This document shows, piece by piece, positions 25,955 to 39,579 of a DNA stretch of 64,000 bases. Under the pieces are notes generated by a model that searched no databases, was not told where the DNA came from, and saw only the letters and a program-made list of their open reading frames with translations. The translations under genes and the position numbers were made by a program. This DNA comes from Bombus terrestris. Taxonomy: Eukaryota > Arthropoda > Insecta > Hymenoptera > Apidae. The first letter of the stretch is position 1; each line of letters opens with the position of its first letter. Location: assembly GCF_910591885.1 (NCBI RefSeq), contig NC_063277.1:434001-498000 (forward strand), in the 5' to 3' direction.

Positions 25955-27517
25955 TACACCTCATTATTGTTAAGCAACTGTCTTTTGTTACAGAAGATTA
26001 GTTACTTTTAAGGTTTCAATTACTGTAAAATCGGCACGAAAATTGATTCTAGAATTGTTTTGAAAATAATTTCATAGAAAATGAAACGTTATACGAATAA
26101 ACTTCAGTCTATATTAATATCTTTTATTTCCTTTTATATAGAATTACTATCTCTCCGATTGTATCGTAAAAATACACATCGATGGGCATGCGCGTATTAA
26201 TCTCGACAAGATTCAATAATTCGATTCAATATAGTAGATACTGATCAAATTTTTTTGTATTTCGATAGAAATTTACTTATACGGTATATAAATATGTATA
26301 TGTACTAATTGAAACTTACTCTCGTTTGCGCTACTATTAAATCAGTTAAATGGAATACACTGTATTGAGAGAATAGTTCAAGACGAAAACTGTGAAATGT
26401 TCGATGACAGAATAGTGAGAATGTTACTTATATACTTGGAATGGTTTATGTTCATGCGACGAGTGTTCGAGGGACGTCATGCATTCGTGGATAATCTTCA
26501 GTCGGCTGCCGCGTGATGGCTGCGTGTTCCAAGGAAATGATGCCATTTTGGTGCAGGTTCCAGCGATACCGATGGGAGAACAAAGATATTGCACAGTTTC
26601 GCACTTTGCGAATTTCTGTTGCAAACTTTTTATCCATGTTGTATCGTAAACGATCTATGGTTGTATTAGATAGAACAGTTCACGATAAAAACCAACCTCA
26701 AATTTAATTCAAATTAAATTTCTCAAATTTAATTCAATGTTTAACTTTCTTTAAACTATAATTTTTTTATTTAAAACAAATATACGCATGTATATATATT
26801 TAATTTGTTTCTATTTATAAAAGGTACGTAATATTTATTATAATATAAAAAATAAACAGTATTTTTCTATAAATTATATGATTAACAATATTTTTCAATA
26901 AAAAAATGATAAGTTTCAATTTATTCACTTTCTTGCAGGGATAAATGCTAATCATTTTAGCCATTATTCGTAAAAGATTAAGTATTTTTTAACATCTGCG
27001 ATTATTTTTGGAATACTTTTTCTCAGATTCGTCTTAATTTTTCGTAAGACTCATTGCTTATCGTGATAGTTTAACATTTTTTTCTTACGCTTTCCATTTT
27101 ATTGGATACATGATTTTCGTTTTTGTTTCTTTCAAAGAGATATTGCACTGTAATGCGATATTTATTCATAATCTATGTATAATACGATTTCACGTTGCGC
27201 TTTGCCTTGCTTATAACAGAAGATGATTAATTTACCTCCAAAAACGTACTAATGAAGAATGAAGTAATGGAATTAATAATTTAACGCTCGAAAAACGCTC
27301 AAAAGCAATTGAATTCTCACACTCATGTTAGATGGAATCACAATATTATAGATGTATAATTTGTAGTCTAATCGTATATTTTTATTGTTCATTAATACAA
27401 CATACAAATATTTTCCAAATAAACTACCTAGGAGATAATGCATTTTATATCAGAAAATGCTCTTTGAATTTAAATACATATATCGAAAGATAGTATATAT
27501 ACATATATACGTATGTA
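24552..27517. other. Gene-poor AT-rich region
   Basis: Contains the upstream part of the phosphonate-binding-like gene (a plausible 5' UTR acceptor TTGCCAG ends at 24582 on the minus strand). An (AT)n run lies at 25918-25948. A somewhat GC-richer patch at 26440-26700 has overlapping open frames without recognisable protein features. Nothing else is recognised. Confidence 0.5.
25918..25948. repeat. (AT)n microsatellite
   Basis: About 30 bp of alternating TA in the gene-poor region. Confidence 0.85.
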
Positions 27518-28266
27518 CAGGGCGATCGGAAGTGATTTGTCACGAGCATCAGAGCGTTATTCTACATCTCCGCATTGTTTTTCATGCATCATGAGGGTCA
27601 AAAATCTCAAAGGAACCATAGATCGCAATTCAATCGTTCTTTTGGAGAAGAAGTTCCATTATTTCTCGACACATTTTATTCGTAACGTACAGAGAAAAAT
27701 AGCATCTGCTGTTGCGCGTGTATACTCCAGATCTCCCGAAGATTACGTATTGATTTTAAACGATGAAAAAGTTGGTGAATCGGTCGATGATGACTTTCAT
27801 GATTATGATATTCACGTTTAATTGAGTTATAAATTATAAAGTTGTAACCGACTTTTGCAGCCTCGCATATGTACATTGCGCAAAAGGCCTTTAAACTCGC
27901 TCGATCCTAGTTTATAAACGGCAGATAAGAGGCCGGTGGCGGCAACCAACACTGACCCATGCGCTATAGGCATAATTCACTGTAGTGGTACTAGCAGTTT
28001 TTCGCAAATATCTTGAAGACTAAGCGAATCCATCCCTTCTGTATGTAGGAAAAAGTTATTCAAAATATCGATTTCTACAATGTATCCAAAAATCATTGAA
28101 ATTGGAGGGTAGTTAATCTTTCTAGAGAATCGCCCATAAAATAATTCGACTTTGAATTTTAAGCTCGAAGTCAAGTTCGCTGCTACTTTCTTTCGCAGAT
28201 CTTCGCCGATCCGGAGGTATAGAATAACGCTACGATGCTTATGACAAATCAGTTTTAAATATTCTG
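27518..28266. mobile_element. About 750 bp non-autonomous element with imperfect terminal inverted repeats
   Basis: Left part CAGGGCGATCGGAAGTGATT (27518 on) is matched in inverse orientation by the right end. The clearest paired block is TGATTTGTC, then AGCAT, then AGCGTTATTCTA, then CTCCG, at 27533-27573 versus 28213-28250. A TA precedes the left end; the right flank is degraded. The interior contains copy C of the dispersed repeat. A 102-codon open frame in the left half has no known domain. Confidence 0.6.
27930..28110 (+). repeat. Dispersed repeat copy C
   Basis: Fullest copy of the family: GGCCGGTGGCGGCAACCAA, ATAGGCATAATTCACTGTAG, TTTTTCGCAAATATCTTGAA, GTAGGAAAAAGTTATTCAAA and CCAAAAATCATTGAAATTGG. 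Lies inside the 27.5 kb element. Confidence 0.65.
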
Positions 28267-31200
28267 CACATATATGTATATATGTATATGCGAGAATGTC
28301 ACAAAAGAGCAGTCTTTACTTACTTCTAATCAATTTGTTATGTGTTGTAACCAACTGGTGATAGTATCGAATATACATGGATTTATATAATTTTTCTTCG
28401 TTTATTTAATCTCTTGAATACCCTATATCCAATTTAATACGAAACTAGTGAACTAGTGAGTAATTGCTAATGAACTTGCAAATATACATATACATATACA
28501 TATATACATAATACACGTGTATATAATTCGCATTGAATTTGATTTCCGATGGATGTTTTGAAATAATGCAAAATTATCGTTGAATCACCATTGATATTTT
28601 ACGCAAGAACTAGAAATTTATACGTGATGTACTCATCGAGTCTTGCAAACGGACGAAAGTCCCACCGACCTTATGAAATTAAATCACGGTCGATGGAGAC
28701 CTCATCCGGACACACCGCTCGTGATTTGTGATTTGTCCATCTTCGGAATTTCGATTTTGATCGTTTTATCATTTCTTAGGCCATACGAAGATGATGCATT
28801 ATTCTGCAAGAGAAAGAAGATAATTTTATAATTTTGTTAATCTCATGAAATTTGTTATAATGGTATAAAGTACAAATATTGATATTCCTTATGATCCTTA
28901 CGATTAATATTTTAACTTGACTGTTCTACGAAAAGTTCTGCCTCTCACCAATCACACCGTAATGTTTCAGACTTTATATGTGCACATGCATTTTTGTCAT
29001 ATATGGTTAAATTTTCACATACCACCACACATCTACATGCATTCCCTTTAGTCTCTCTCCGTTTGTTACGTTTTATCGATATGCCATCATAAACGTTCGT
29101 TTCAACCCAGATCATTCGTAACTCATCATTCGAATCCCAACCTGCGCGTAAACAGATGCACATAAGCATACGTACTTAGATTCGCGATTACTCCTTACGT
29201 ACATACATCTACGTGTATATGTATATGTATATTATAACATTATTTCAAGTAAAATTTTATATTTTAACAAGTATTATAATTTCTGCGATAAATAATTCTG
29301 TTATAGTTAATGAAATTATTCATCGTATGAACTATTACCAAAAAATTCTACATATAGAAATTATATATATAGCGTTATATATATCAAAAGCATTTTTAGT
29401 CATTAGTGGTTAATTTGTAGTTCCTAGTTTTAGTTTTTGGAGAATAGAATAACTAAGAGAGTGCAATAGAATAGAGTGGAAAAAAGGAGAGGTAGATATA
29501 TAAGAAGAGAATTAGACATAAAAGATGTAAAACCGAAAGTTTGTCCAAAACCGAAAGGCACGGGCTAAGCAATAATAAATAAATAATAAAATAATATCTC
29601 GCATATAAAGCATCGACTAATTAATACTTTTAATTTGATGAATCGACCAATACTTACAGTTAAAAGACCGTATTGATCATTAAAAATTTCGTTTGATTTA
29701 ATCGATGGATGAAATTAATCGTCAGTTGGTAATTACAAATTACTTTTACATTAGAAAGAGTTTTAATATCCAATCATTAATCTAATGGACTCGAATAGTT
29801 AAACCTGATAATTAATCTAGCTTTTAATACAATTGACAATTAAATATCTGTCTTGACAATCTACTATTTACCTATATTTCATCTTTAATTGTTACTAATA
29901 ATAGATTTAAAATTAGGCATTATTTAAATAAAATATTTGCGATAGTTTATTTAAGGAAGAAAATGTCTTTGCGATGTACTATTTTGATTATCAAACATCT
30001 TATATTCTATTTAAGTAGATCTTTTTTCAAATAATTCTTTAAATGATATCCTATCAATTGCAACAACGACAACAAAAGTATAAATTTCTTTACAGAAAAC
30101 ATTTTACATACACAGGCTCGTACATCAATTATTCAAGGATAATCGAAGTAAGGACAGTTCTAATAAAGACTAAATACCATTACGTTGTAAAATAATCCAG
30201 CAATATTATTTGTAGCCCAAATAAATGCAAAATCAAATTAAATTTGTTTAGGTTCGATTGTTAACGATTGTTAACGATTGTTGTTCATAAAACATGCATT
30301 TCAATTGTAACTGGTAAATGTCTTATACTGTCATCGAGTAATTAAGCTTAACGAACGGTACTTTTTAATACTTATTTCAAATTTATTTACTGCTCGAAGT
30401 CAGATATAAGCGCATCATTAATATTATATTCGAGTAGACTGTATATTCATTTCGTTTTTAACTAAAATAACCATTATCTCCTGAAATAGAGTCTAATACG
30501 TTCGTAGATTATAATAGATTTCGTAATATGTTTTCGTCGTGAAAGAAGTACATATTGAAAACAATACATTTACACATGTCGATAAATATAGAATATACTT
30601 AATCTGTCGCGTAAAAAGTAGATATTACTTGCTACGTTTAAAGTGAAATATTTATTTTACGTGATATACTTAAATATGTACTCTTCATTCAATATCCTGT
30701 GCCTATTTGGATTCCATACGAAAGTATTTTAAACCAAGAGTTTTTAAGGGATTAGCTCCTTACGTTTCTGTAGATATGTACAGTTTCCTTCGCTTTTCCG
30801 TCTGTAGCTGTGTGGGAGAAAAAACGTCGCTCACAATTCTCAGAATATCGTTCAGATAAGTAATCACGAGGGTAAGTAGATTGTTCCTGACGGATGTTCC
30901 TGGCGACGTTATTCGAATAATTTCTAATTCAAGAACGACAAAATATGATTTCGAAAATATCATTTTAATCAGTAGATTTCAAAAACTGTTCGATAACAAG
31001 AGTATGTGTTTTGTATTTTTCATAGCACTTTTCGCACTTTTTCACGCTGCTTGTGGCAATTTTTGCGTTTTTCATTTTTTCTTTAATTTTTCAACTACAT
31101 TCGAAGCACACGATCGATGATAATTTTAAGCACGAATGTTCTTGATTTTTAGCAAAGCGTTTCGGTTTATGACGTTGTCGTCATCGCCGGTCCCATTATC

Positions 31201-33021
31201 GTAACATATGAATTCACGTGTTACGTAAATTCCAGCACGATCCACGCATCTCTGACCAATTAGCGAGCATCATTTTTATCGTATCGCCACGGTTCAAGAA
31301 AAAGTCATTGACAAAAATTTGACGAAATTCTTTTTTGCTACTTTCTAACGAGTCCACTTTGTTATTTTATTTAAATGAAATATTTGAAAAATGATGATTC
31401 ATTTATCAAATAACGTACATATATCATGTTCGGCTCCTGTAGTTACGGATACGATAGTTAAAATATTTATGCTGTAGTTTATTTGTACAAGAAAATGATT
31501 CCCTCGGTTATTTGATTACTTGGTTATAGAATGAAATTCATTTTCATTTTCATTTTATCTTTCATTTGATTAAATACATTTAAATAACGAATATTTAAGA
31601 GATCCACAGTTTCGTGGATTGTTTATGCCGGTAAATTCCATGCTTATGGAATTGTGTGTATGAATTTATTCATACATTATATATGTATAAGTATTGCAAT
31701 ACATTGAGAATCCTTATTAATATCTTTATTTGAATTACGGAGAATGTATGTATGTATATGTAGCTATATTCATTTTCTATTTACCTCTTAATTTGTGTGA
31801 AGACGCTAACTATGTTCGAGCAAAGATATGTCAACTACTACGGTAACGATATTGTTGTTGTATAAAATAATTAACAAACGTCTCTTTTTGCGAAATATCA
31901 CTACGATGCTAAAGCAAATTAATTCACGTGACGTTACTCAATAGTATAGCTTTATGGTAAACTTTAATTATTAAAGATTTGTGGTAAAAATAAAAATATA
32001 GTTTCTCAATATAGATACATACTATGCAAAAGAATATCATTTGAATAAACGAAGAAGTTTGCAACTACGGATCCTGTAGTGTCTAATCTCAAATAATTTC
32101 CCCTTTTCTCACGTGTTGCATGTTTTTTTTTACATTACAATAAATATTAAACAATTATCGTTGAATTGAGGATATATTCGCGAATTTCATAGAAAACATA
32201 TTTCCTATAAACACGAAATGAATACGAAATGATGATGTTAGCCTTTTACTAGATCAACCGAGCTTTTTATAAATTTATTTTTTGCTATTATATGATATGA
32301 TTAATGAATTACTTTTAATATCGGAGAGTACACTATTTGAATTATCGACTAATATTCACAACTCCTGTAGTAAAGTAAGCTAACATATTATAATAGCAAT
32401 AGTTAATTAAGTTAGATTACCAAATAAGCGATCTAATACAGGAATAAAAACAACGAAATGAAGAGTAAACGAGTGGGCATGCAATGAATTTGAGTTTTCC
32501 AACATTACTGATATCTTTTTTTTATGATTCAGTTTTTCCATTTCTTTTTTCGTCTTACATTTAGTTTCTCATTCGTCATACCTACTTTTACTCTTTCGAA
32601 ATTCTACTACCGGATAATTGTATAATATACCTACTTATTTCATAGTTTCTGCCACTCACTATTATATTTAGTATTACAGAGAGTTCAGTTCCTTTTTTCA
32701 CTTCCTTTCTTTTCCTGATTCATTTTAAATAATTCCATATATACCCCATAACATTTATATCAGAACTATTTGAATAAAATTCGCGAATCTGGAGAAATCA
32801 TAAAAATATGTTTGTTCGTCGTTATGAAACTTATCAAAATAAATGGTCTAAGTACCATGTATGGTATGTATGTACTTACTGTAGTCTACACTACTGCATA
32901 AAATAGATATGCGTATATGTACTTGAAAATTTGACGTTTGAATACATAAAATATAAGAAACAAGAAGCTGGAATGAAAATTGATTATGAATCAGAAATGA
33001 GGTTTCAAATCGTACGATATA
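28267..33021. other. Gene-poor AT-rich region
   Basis: A 4.8 kb stretch with no exon series, RNA gene or clear transposon end that I can support. It includes a purine-rich patch at 29450-29545 and a short tandem array of GATTGTTAAC at 30255-30282. Open frames of 60-79 codons look like chance. Confidence 0.5.
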
Positions 33022-34000
33022 CAAGGTGCACCACGTAATAGTCACCATGATTCTCAAACATTTCCGATAATTTGACAAAAAAATGTTCCGAATAAAAGTT
33101 AATCAGCTTTTAATTGGTTACAAATTGTAATATAAGAAATTTTCAGAATTTGTTTATTCGACAAAATGTCAAGCTTACCTTTAACTTTTTTACTTTTCTA
33201 CTTACTCTAACTTTTAGGCTTTAAATGACATTGCGTATTTTGGAAGTGATATTGTTGTAGCTGATGTTAAGACAAGTTCAGCGACCTACTATACTATAAT
33301 CTTGGCATGGCCGTGAATCTTGAAATTATCCATATCAAAATTTCAAAATGGTGGGCTTCAACAACAAAAATATTAATTATCCGCACATTATGAAAGGAAA
33401 ATAAACGGCCTTATGTCGTATAGCAGTACCTTTGTGCATTCAATTATGATAAATGTTCGAATTGTAGCTCATAGTTTTGTAAGCACAATTTCGAACGATG
33501 TAATAAATTTGTATTGGTTGCTATTACCACAACGAATTTTTGACATGTGCGGATTGATGTGCGCTGCTGTTTATGCTTCATTTGCAATAACTTAACATAA
33601 TATAATTGTACGTAATAATGTACATAATATGCTTAACATTTTTCTTATTGAAGTTTACCATTTTGAATTGTGTAATTTAATTGAGATAAAATAATTTTTA
33701 ACGATAGCATTTGTCTTGATTAAGCCGATATTCCGACATTCATTTCAAGGTCATAATACAGTAGGTCGTTGAACTTGTCTTAATATCGGTTGTAACAGTA
33801 TCAAGTCAAAAATACGCAGTGTCAAGGTATTCTTTGCTGTTTAGCAAGAAAAAAAATCTTGAAAATTTCTTATATCGCAATTTATGAAAGTCGCAGCGAC
33901 TGAAAGTTGATTAACTTATATTCAAAACATTTTCTTGTTAAATTATAGAAATAAATTATAGGCCTAAAAAATCATGGCGACAGTTAAGTGATGCATCCTG
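33022..34000. mobile_element. 979 bp foldback-type transposon with long inverted arms
   Basis: Termini CAAGGTGCACCACGTAATAG (33022 on) and, read inward from 34000, CAGGATGCATCACTTAACTG are imperfect inverted repeats, both followed by a GTC-CCATGAT block. TA flanks both ends (33020-33021 and 34001-34002), as for Tc1/mariner-superfamily elements. The inverted similarity continues inward: AAGTTAATCA-CTTT and ATATAAGAAATTTTC (33097-33147 against 33860-33920), then GACA-TGCGTATTTT and TTAAGACAAGTTCA-CGACCTACT (33227-33320 against 33730-33830). The arms are therefore about 300 bp each with a short non-coding centre. No transposase seen. Confidence 0.8.
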
Positions 34001-35870
34001 TATATTAGTCAGAATATTCTCTTCAAAATATACATAAAACTGGCGTAAATCGTAAAATAAGCATTCAAAAGAAGGAAGGATAATAAATAGGATGAAAATA
34101 GAAAGAGATATATATGAATATATAATATACCGACATACATATGTATTTATGTATGTGTAAGCGGTTCTCGATTGTTCAATCTTTTTGTTTTGTCGAGCAG
34201 ATCGGTCTCGGAACTTTTCTTAGGAGCGGTTACTTGGAGTTTCCGCGTTCCAGGATCGCACTCAATTCTACGGCAACAGGATGAGAGAATACTCCGCATA
34301 CCGACCGTGGCTGCATTCCAAACTTATTCAACTACTAACGCAGTTGTTTGTCCTCATTTCGATTCGATCTTCTCGCTCATTTCTTTCGAATTCGAGACAA
34401 ATTATGGTAAAAACGGCTAACAACTGTTTGAGTATTTTTGAGTATTGCTGTGTACTCTCTGTCTATCGATATTGTGTAACGATTCATTTCTTATAAAACA
34501 ATAGGTATAACGGGCTCAATATTATGTCCGATATAGAAAATAAAGTTTCGCGATGAAAGATGTCGATTCGTTTTTTTTATAGTATAAATACCTACAGACA
34601 TATATATAGGATATTATATATATAAATAATCATTAGTTTTTATATGGGTAAACTTTTATCGAAGAAACCTTAATCGAGTAAAATATAAAAATTATTTTAA
34701 GAAATATTTATTCGAATAAAAAATAGAATACATAAAATTATAAAATACAACTGGTACTGTCTTTCTGTTTTGTTTAAAAAAATGTTAGATGGTTCTCTAG
34801 TGTGATTGTTTTATATCAAGGTGTAAAAAGAGTATAACCAAAGAAAAAAATGAAAAAAAGAAGTTCTGGCATTTCTAGTGTTAAAAGAATTCTATAGAGG
34901 ATAATCGACTTTCATAGCCCGGTTACAGAAAGGATGTGGAAGAGCTGAAGTAGAACGTGTCGACAGAAGCAACTGGCACAAATTTCGATTACGTTGCAAT
35001 CCTATATGAATTCTTGTACATTTTAAAAACACTCGACATACAGATTATACGAGCGACTCACTGTATAGGAACAGCATCGTTTACACGGAAAAAACAAACG
35101 TATAGCACGAGGCGCTTTTAAATAACGTCAGCGTAAAAATTAGAATTACCGAGTGACGTATACTTTATTGAAACAAGTGTTCTTGCTAAATCTGGCGCGT
35201 CACGATAATAAGTCGAGTAAATTGACGCGAACGTTTTTACATCTATTTCGAATACAATAATACGTTGGGCAGATAATTTGTATTGTTGCATAGTTGCTAG
35301 AGGAACCTTATCTTAAAAACGTATCACATATACTAAATGCGAGAAGTTGTTTATAAAAATATAAATAAGCGTAATTTGGAAAGTGTAGCAAAATCATTAA
35401 AAATACTTATCTTGGTAGCATAAGTACATCGCAGAAGATTTAGCCACGTGAGCGCGCGGTGTCCGATTACTGATGTAGCTGAAATTTCATGCTCTTCCTT
35501 CGTCTGTTTAATCTCCGAAATAATAATTACACATAACAGAATAGGAGTCGAGTTGATCACGTAAAACGAAGATACAATCACAAGCGTGTAAATAGTTAAT
35601 ATATGTATAACTGTATAAGATTATAAATTGGAATATCCTTGACGAGTCGCGCACCTGGAACCGGCAAGTGGGTCACTGTCATTCCCTTTGAACGATTTTC
35701 GAAGAGGAAGTCGCAAGCGGATAAGGTGTCTCCATCTCTGGCACGACTGGCACGCTGCTGGTCGCGAAGTTGACGTTGCAAAGTGCTGGAAAGAACTGGC
35801 CAACCAGAAGCCAACGAAACAAGATTCCTGCTATTTCTTCCTCCTCTTGAATCCACCGTTGCCTTCTGTT

Positions 35871-36007
35871 TCCTTGCCTTCCTTTAACTTTCTTCGACTT
35901 GTCTTGCGTTGCCTTGTCGTACCTTGCTTTGTCTTGTCTCGTATCGTCTTGTTTTGCTTTGCCTTGCATCGCCTTGCCCTGCCTTGCTTTGCCTCACTTT
36001 GCTCTGT
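35871..36007. repeat. Degenerate CTTGC/CCTTG pentanucleotide repeat
   Basis: Pyrimidine-rich run built from variants of CCTTG, CTTGT, CTTTG and CTTGC. It produces low-complexity open frames on both strands (Lys/Asp/Gln-rich on minus, Leu/Cys/Val-rich on plus) which I do not regard as genes. Confidence 0.8.
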
Positions 36008-38744
36008 TAACGTCACCGTATTTACCTACCTACGCGATCATCGTGTCGTAGTTCGTCATCTAACTTGTGTAGCATCTGACGTCATTCGAAAACTCAAACA
36101 ACGTCAGAAACATCATATCAATATATGCATTATAATATAAGACATTAGATAAGGTAGGAATTTTTACATAAATTATATAAATTATATTTCACTTATAATT
36201 TAATCGATGAAAAAGGTTAAGGTGTTAGATACTGTGACTTGAATGCGTTACGTGCAAAGTTATATGTATACATACTAGAGATATTTCGCTTGGGTCTAAA
36301 GTCTTTTTCTTTATGTTTTCAGGCTTTACGATGATTAAACGCCATTAAAATTAATGATGAAATATCATACAGCACACATTACTTATAATGAGATGTTATT
36401 CGTATGATAATAGTTTTTCGAATATTCTACTTGTATACCTTTTATAGTTATATCTTTTTATTACATTTCATCAATATTTCAACTTCTTCTTCCTTTACTG
36501 ATCAAAATATGTATACATATATAATATAAGGAATTATGGCATGATTCGTATCTGTAACGTGATTCGTATCTGTGATTGTAACGTGATTGTAACGGTATAT
36601 ATGATTTTAAATTACTTACAATGATTTATATACACAATGTTTTAGTTCGATTAACAAACTGAATAAATGATCGATTGCTACATGATAATAAAAATAAAAT
36701 AATGTTATATGATATTATCATTATTATAAATAATAGTAAGATATTGTGAAAATAACAGTAAAAATATAAAAGTTGATTATATAAGATTCAATAAGATCAT
36801 AGAAATTCACAATCAAATGTGAAATGATCAGATAATTTTGGAGATGATGACTGAAGCTTGTAATTAACTATGCGCATCATTTTAATTTATGTAGTTAGAG
36901 ACAAAAGAAAAAATATTTAGCCAGCTACTTTACTAACAGAGTGAAAATTTGGATATTCATGGTTTTGGCATAAAAGGGATAAATCTGAAAGACGACAGAT
37001 CGATTAGAAAACGTTTGCAATTTATTTTTAATATCGTATTTATCGAAATTAATGCATAAAAGCAGTGTATACTGTATAAGAAATTTAGCATTATACATCA
37101 AGAATGCGACATCTTAATAAACAATCTCTTGTTCTCTTTACGTGCATGTTTGATGCAAAATTGTTGAATAATCCTAAATGTCGAAATAAAAGTTTAATAA
37201 ACGTTTAATTAATTAATTAATAAAAGTTTAATAAAATTTAATTTTTTAAAATTGTAAGCAATCAAAAAGTACATTTATAGTTAATATGGTAGAAGATTCT
37301 ATTAAAAATCTATGAACGACTTCAAGCTATCGTGTGATTAAAAATTCTTGAGAAATAGAAATGAAAGAAACGAAGAAAGAGTAATGAAAGAACGATATAC
37401 GTAAGGGACGATTTGTGAATGGGTCGAGAAGTAAAATTGCGTATACTTACCGGATTTGTTATTGGTCCGATTGTGTTCGACTGTTCGGCTATCCGGCTGC
37501 TGGTGTTGTACATACATACATGTATATAGCATATAGGTAAGCACATACTTGTAAATATTTGTACATACTCGTATCAAGATATGTCAACGTCACGGTTGAT
37601 GATGGTATTCCGGTCGACGTTGGTAGCACTGTTAGCTCGGTTAACCTGGCCCAGAAACTAAGCCGGAACTACTGGAGGAATCAATGACCTTGGCACGAGT
37701 AACGCCAGGATATGCGAGGAAGAAAGTTCAATTCGCATTTGCTGTGCTATGGAGCGGAATCAAAAATTTCACGCGTGCAAGTGATTAAATTTTTATGTGG
37801 AATAAAGATGATACAATATGAAAGTAGAAATTTTGAGTTATAATAGAATTTTAAATATGTGTCCAAAAATAATAGAAAATTAAGTTTTAATTAATTTGCC
37901 TCAATTTTCTATGTTGTTTTGTTAATTGGATTCCTTAAAATAAAATAATTTAAGCCAAAGGAAATATAGAATTTCTCATTCCTCAAGATACATATCTTTC
38001 GTTATACTACGGGAAACTTTTTAAAGTAAAAAAAATGAAATTTATTTTGTTAGTTATATTATCGTTATTAATTAGCTATATATTTTATTGAAATATTTTA
38101 TTAATTGAATATCACGACAGGAATGTACAAATTTATAAATTAAGTATTATACTGAAGTTTTCAAACATGATATCTGTTACCACGCAATTGTATCTTAGAA
38201 TTTGCTTAGCCAAAGTAACGAGAAATGTTAATTGTACAATAAATATATAAAAAATAAATAAAAATTTTAAATAGTTTAAATATAGTTTAATAATATAATT
38301 GATTAGAATTATCTCGTTTTTTATTACAATATATACATATATCTTTTATTTTATTATTCCTCATTTTTGAAAGCATCATGTTAAATTACACCATACAAAG
38401 AATGAATAGATGTAAATGATACAATTAAAAATGTGAAATAATAATAAATGCAGTTAGAGATTGAGTTATACTTCGAGTTGCATAGATTACTCAAGAATTA
38501 TTGCGCGGTGTTAAAAATCTTACTTTTTACACAAGTTCTTGTAATTTGTTATACATTTCATATTTTCGAATAACAAGGTATTATTAATTGAACACTAGTA
38601 ATTAATATCAATAATTAGTTGATATCAAACATAAATAGTAACGGTGATCAGTTAATCAAAATACTATTTCTCATCTTTTCTCACTTAACAATGAATATAA
38701 CGATTATTATATTTTTATTTACTATCTTTTTTGTTAAGAGTATA

Positions 38745-38786
38745 ATATTATTATTATTGTTATTATTATTATTATTATTATTATAA
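38745..38786. repeat. (ATT)n microsatellite
   Basis: About 42 bp of ATT trinucleotides with one interruption. Confidence 0.9.
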
Positions 38787-39492
38787 TCAAAATAAAGTTA
38801 AGTATGAAATAATTAAATTATTTAATGATGGAAAAAGAATTAAACCACGTGTTTTCTCAGTTTGTGTTTTTAACGTAAATAAATATTGTTAGAAGTAAAT
38901 AATCTATTTCTTACAAGTACAATAATAACATCTGTTGGTGAATTACGTAAATTTCAAGTACAGCAAAAAGCTTGGTTTCATTTATTCTTTCGTGTCAGTA
39001 TTATTACCTGCTTATTTTCTATAGATTATGTATTATCTGCGAATCAAGTTTTGTTGTCGCTTGACGATAAACCGTCGTCATTTTAATAATTTCAATCGTT
39101 GCAATAGCGCGCGTTATCTAAATATTCGAAACGCGTGACCGTCGTTTTTAGTTTTTGATTTAATAATAGCAAGGCACCCTTGGTGAAATACTCCATTAGA
39201 TTAAGTGGTCATTCGAGCAAGGAAAGATTTATAAACAAGAATGCAGCTAAAAACAATAAAAAGGGACATTTGAATGTATCCCCCAAACTTATAAACTGTA
39301 TAGTCCTCTTAAGCGAGGACTGTGAAAAGAAAAGGATATCTTGACAAGGCTCTTTTTGACAGCGATGATTTAGGGCTACGTTACACGCAGTGTTCACTTT
39401 TATACCGTTTTCCCTTGAGCCATCTACCCTGGATCACGCCACAAGCTTGAAAACCTGGAGGAAAGCGTTCGCTGCACCACAACTCACGTCGA

Positions 39493-39579
39493 GGTCCAAT
39501 CTGAAGGGTAACTTCCTTCTTTATCGGAGTCCCTACGCGATGCCTCCTTGGAGAAGGAAGCTACCTTTCAGATTGAACC
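39493..39579. repeat. Hairpin-forming inverted repeat, pre-miRNA-like
   Basis: Left arm 39493-39520 and right arm 39552-39579 are inverted copies of each other at 25 of 28 positions. The loop of about 31 nt can pair further (GGAG with CTCC). One of the three mismatches is a G:U wobble in plus-strand RNA and two are wobbles in minus-strand RNA. I do not recognise a known miRNA in the arms. Confidence 0.6.

Larger units (their letters stand above)
34001..39492. other. Gene-poor region with scattered GC-richer patches
   Basis: GC-richer patches at 34180-34430, 35030-36080 and 37440-37720 could be non-coding exons or regulatory DNA but contain no supportable coding exon. A strong minus-strand splice donor lies at 37450. 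The CTTGC-type degenerate repeat (35871-36007) and the ATT repeat (38745-38786) are listed separately. Confidence 0.45.

Noticed and set aside
27513..27821. 102-codon open frame at the left end of the 27.5 kb element
   Set aside because: It starts inside the terminal repeat and has no transposase-like motif; probably chance within a non-autonomous element.
33413..33595. 60-codon open frame in the centre of the foldback element
   Set aside because: No transposase motif; it lies in the non-coding loop and arm sequence.
35596..36140. Overlapping open frames of 60-150 codons on both strands
   Set aside because: They follow from the CTTGC-type low-complexity repeat and a short GC-richer patch. 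There are no domains, and composition explains the length.
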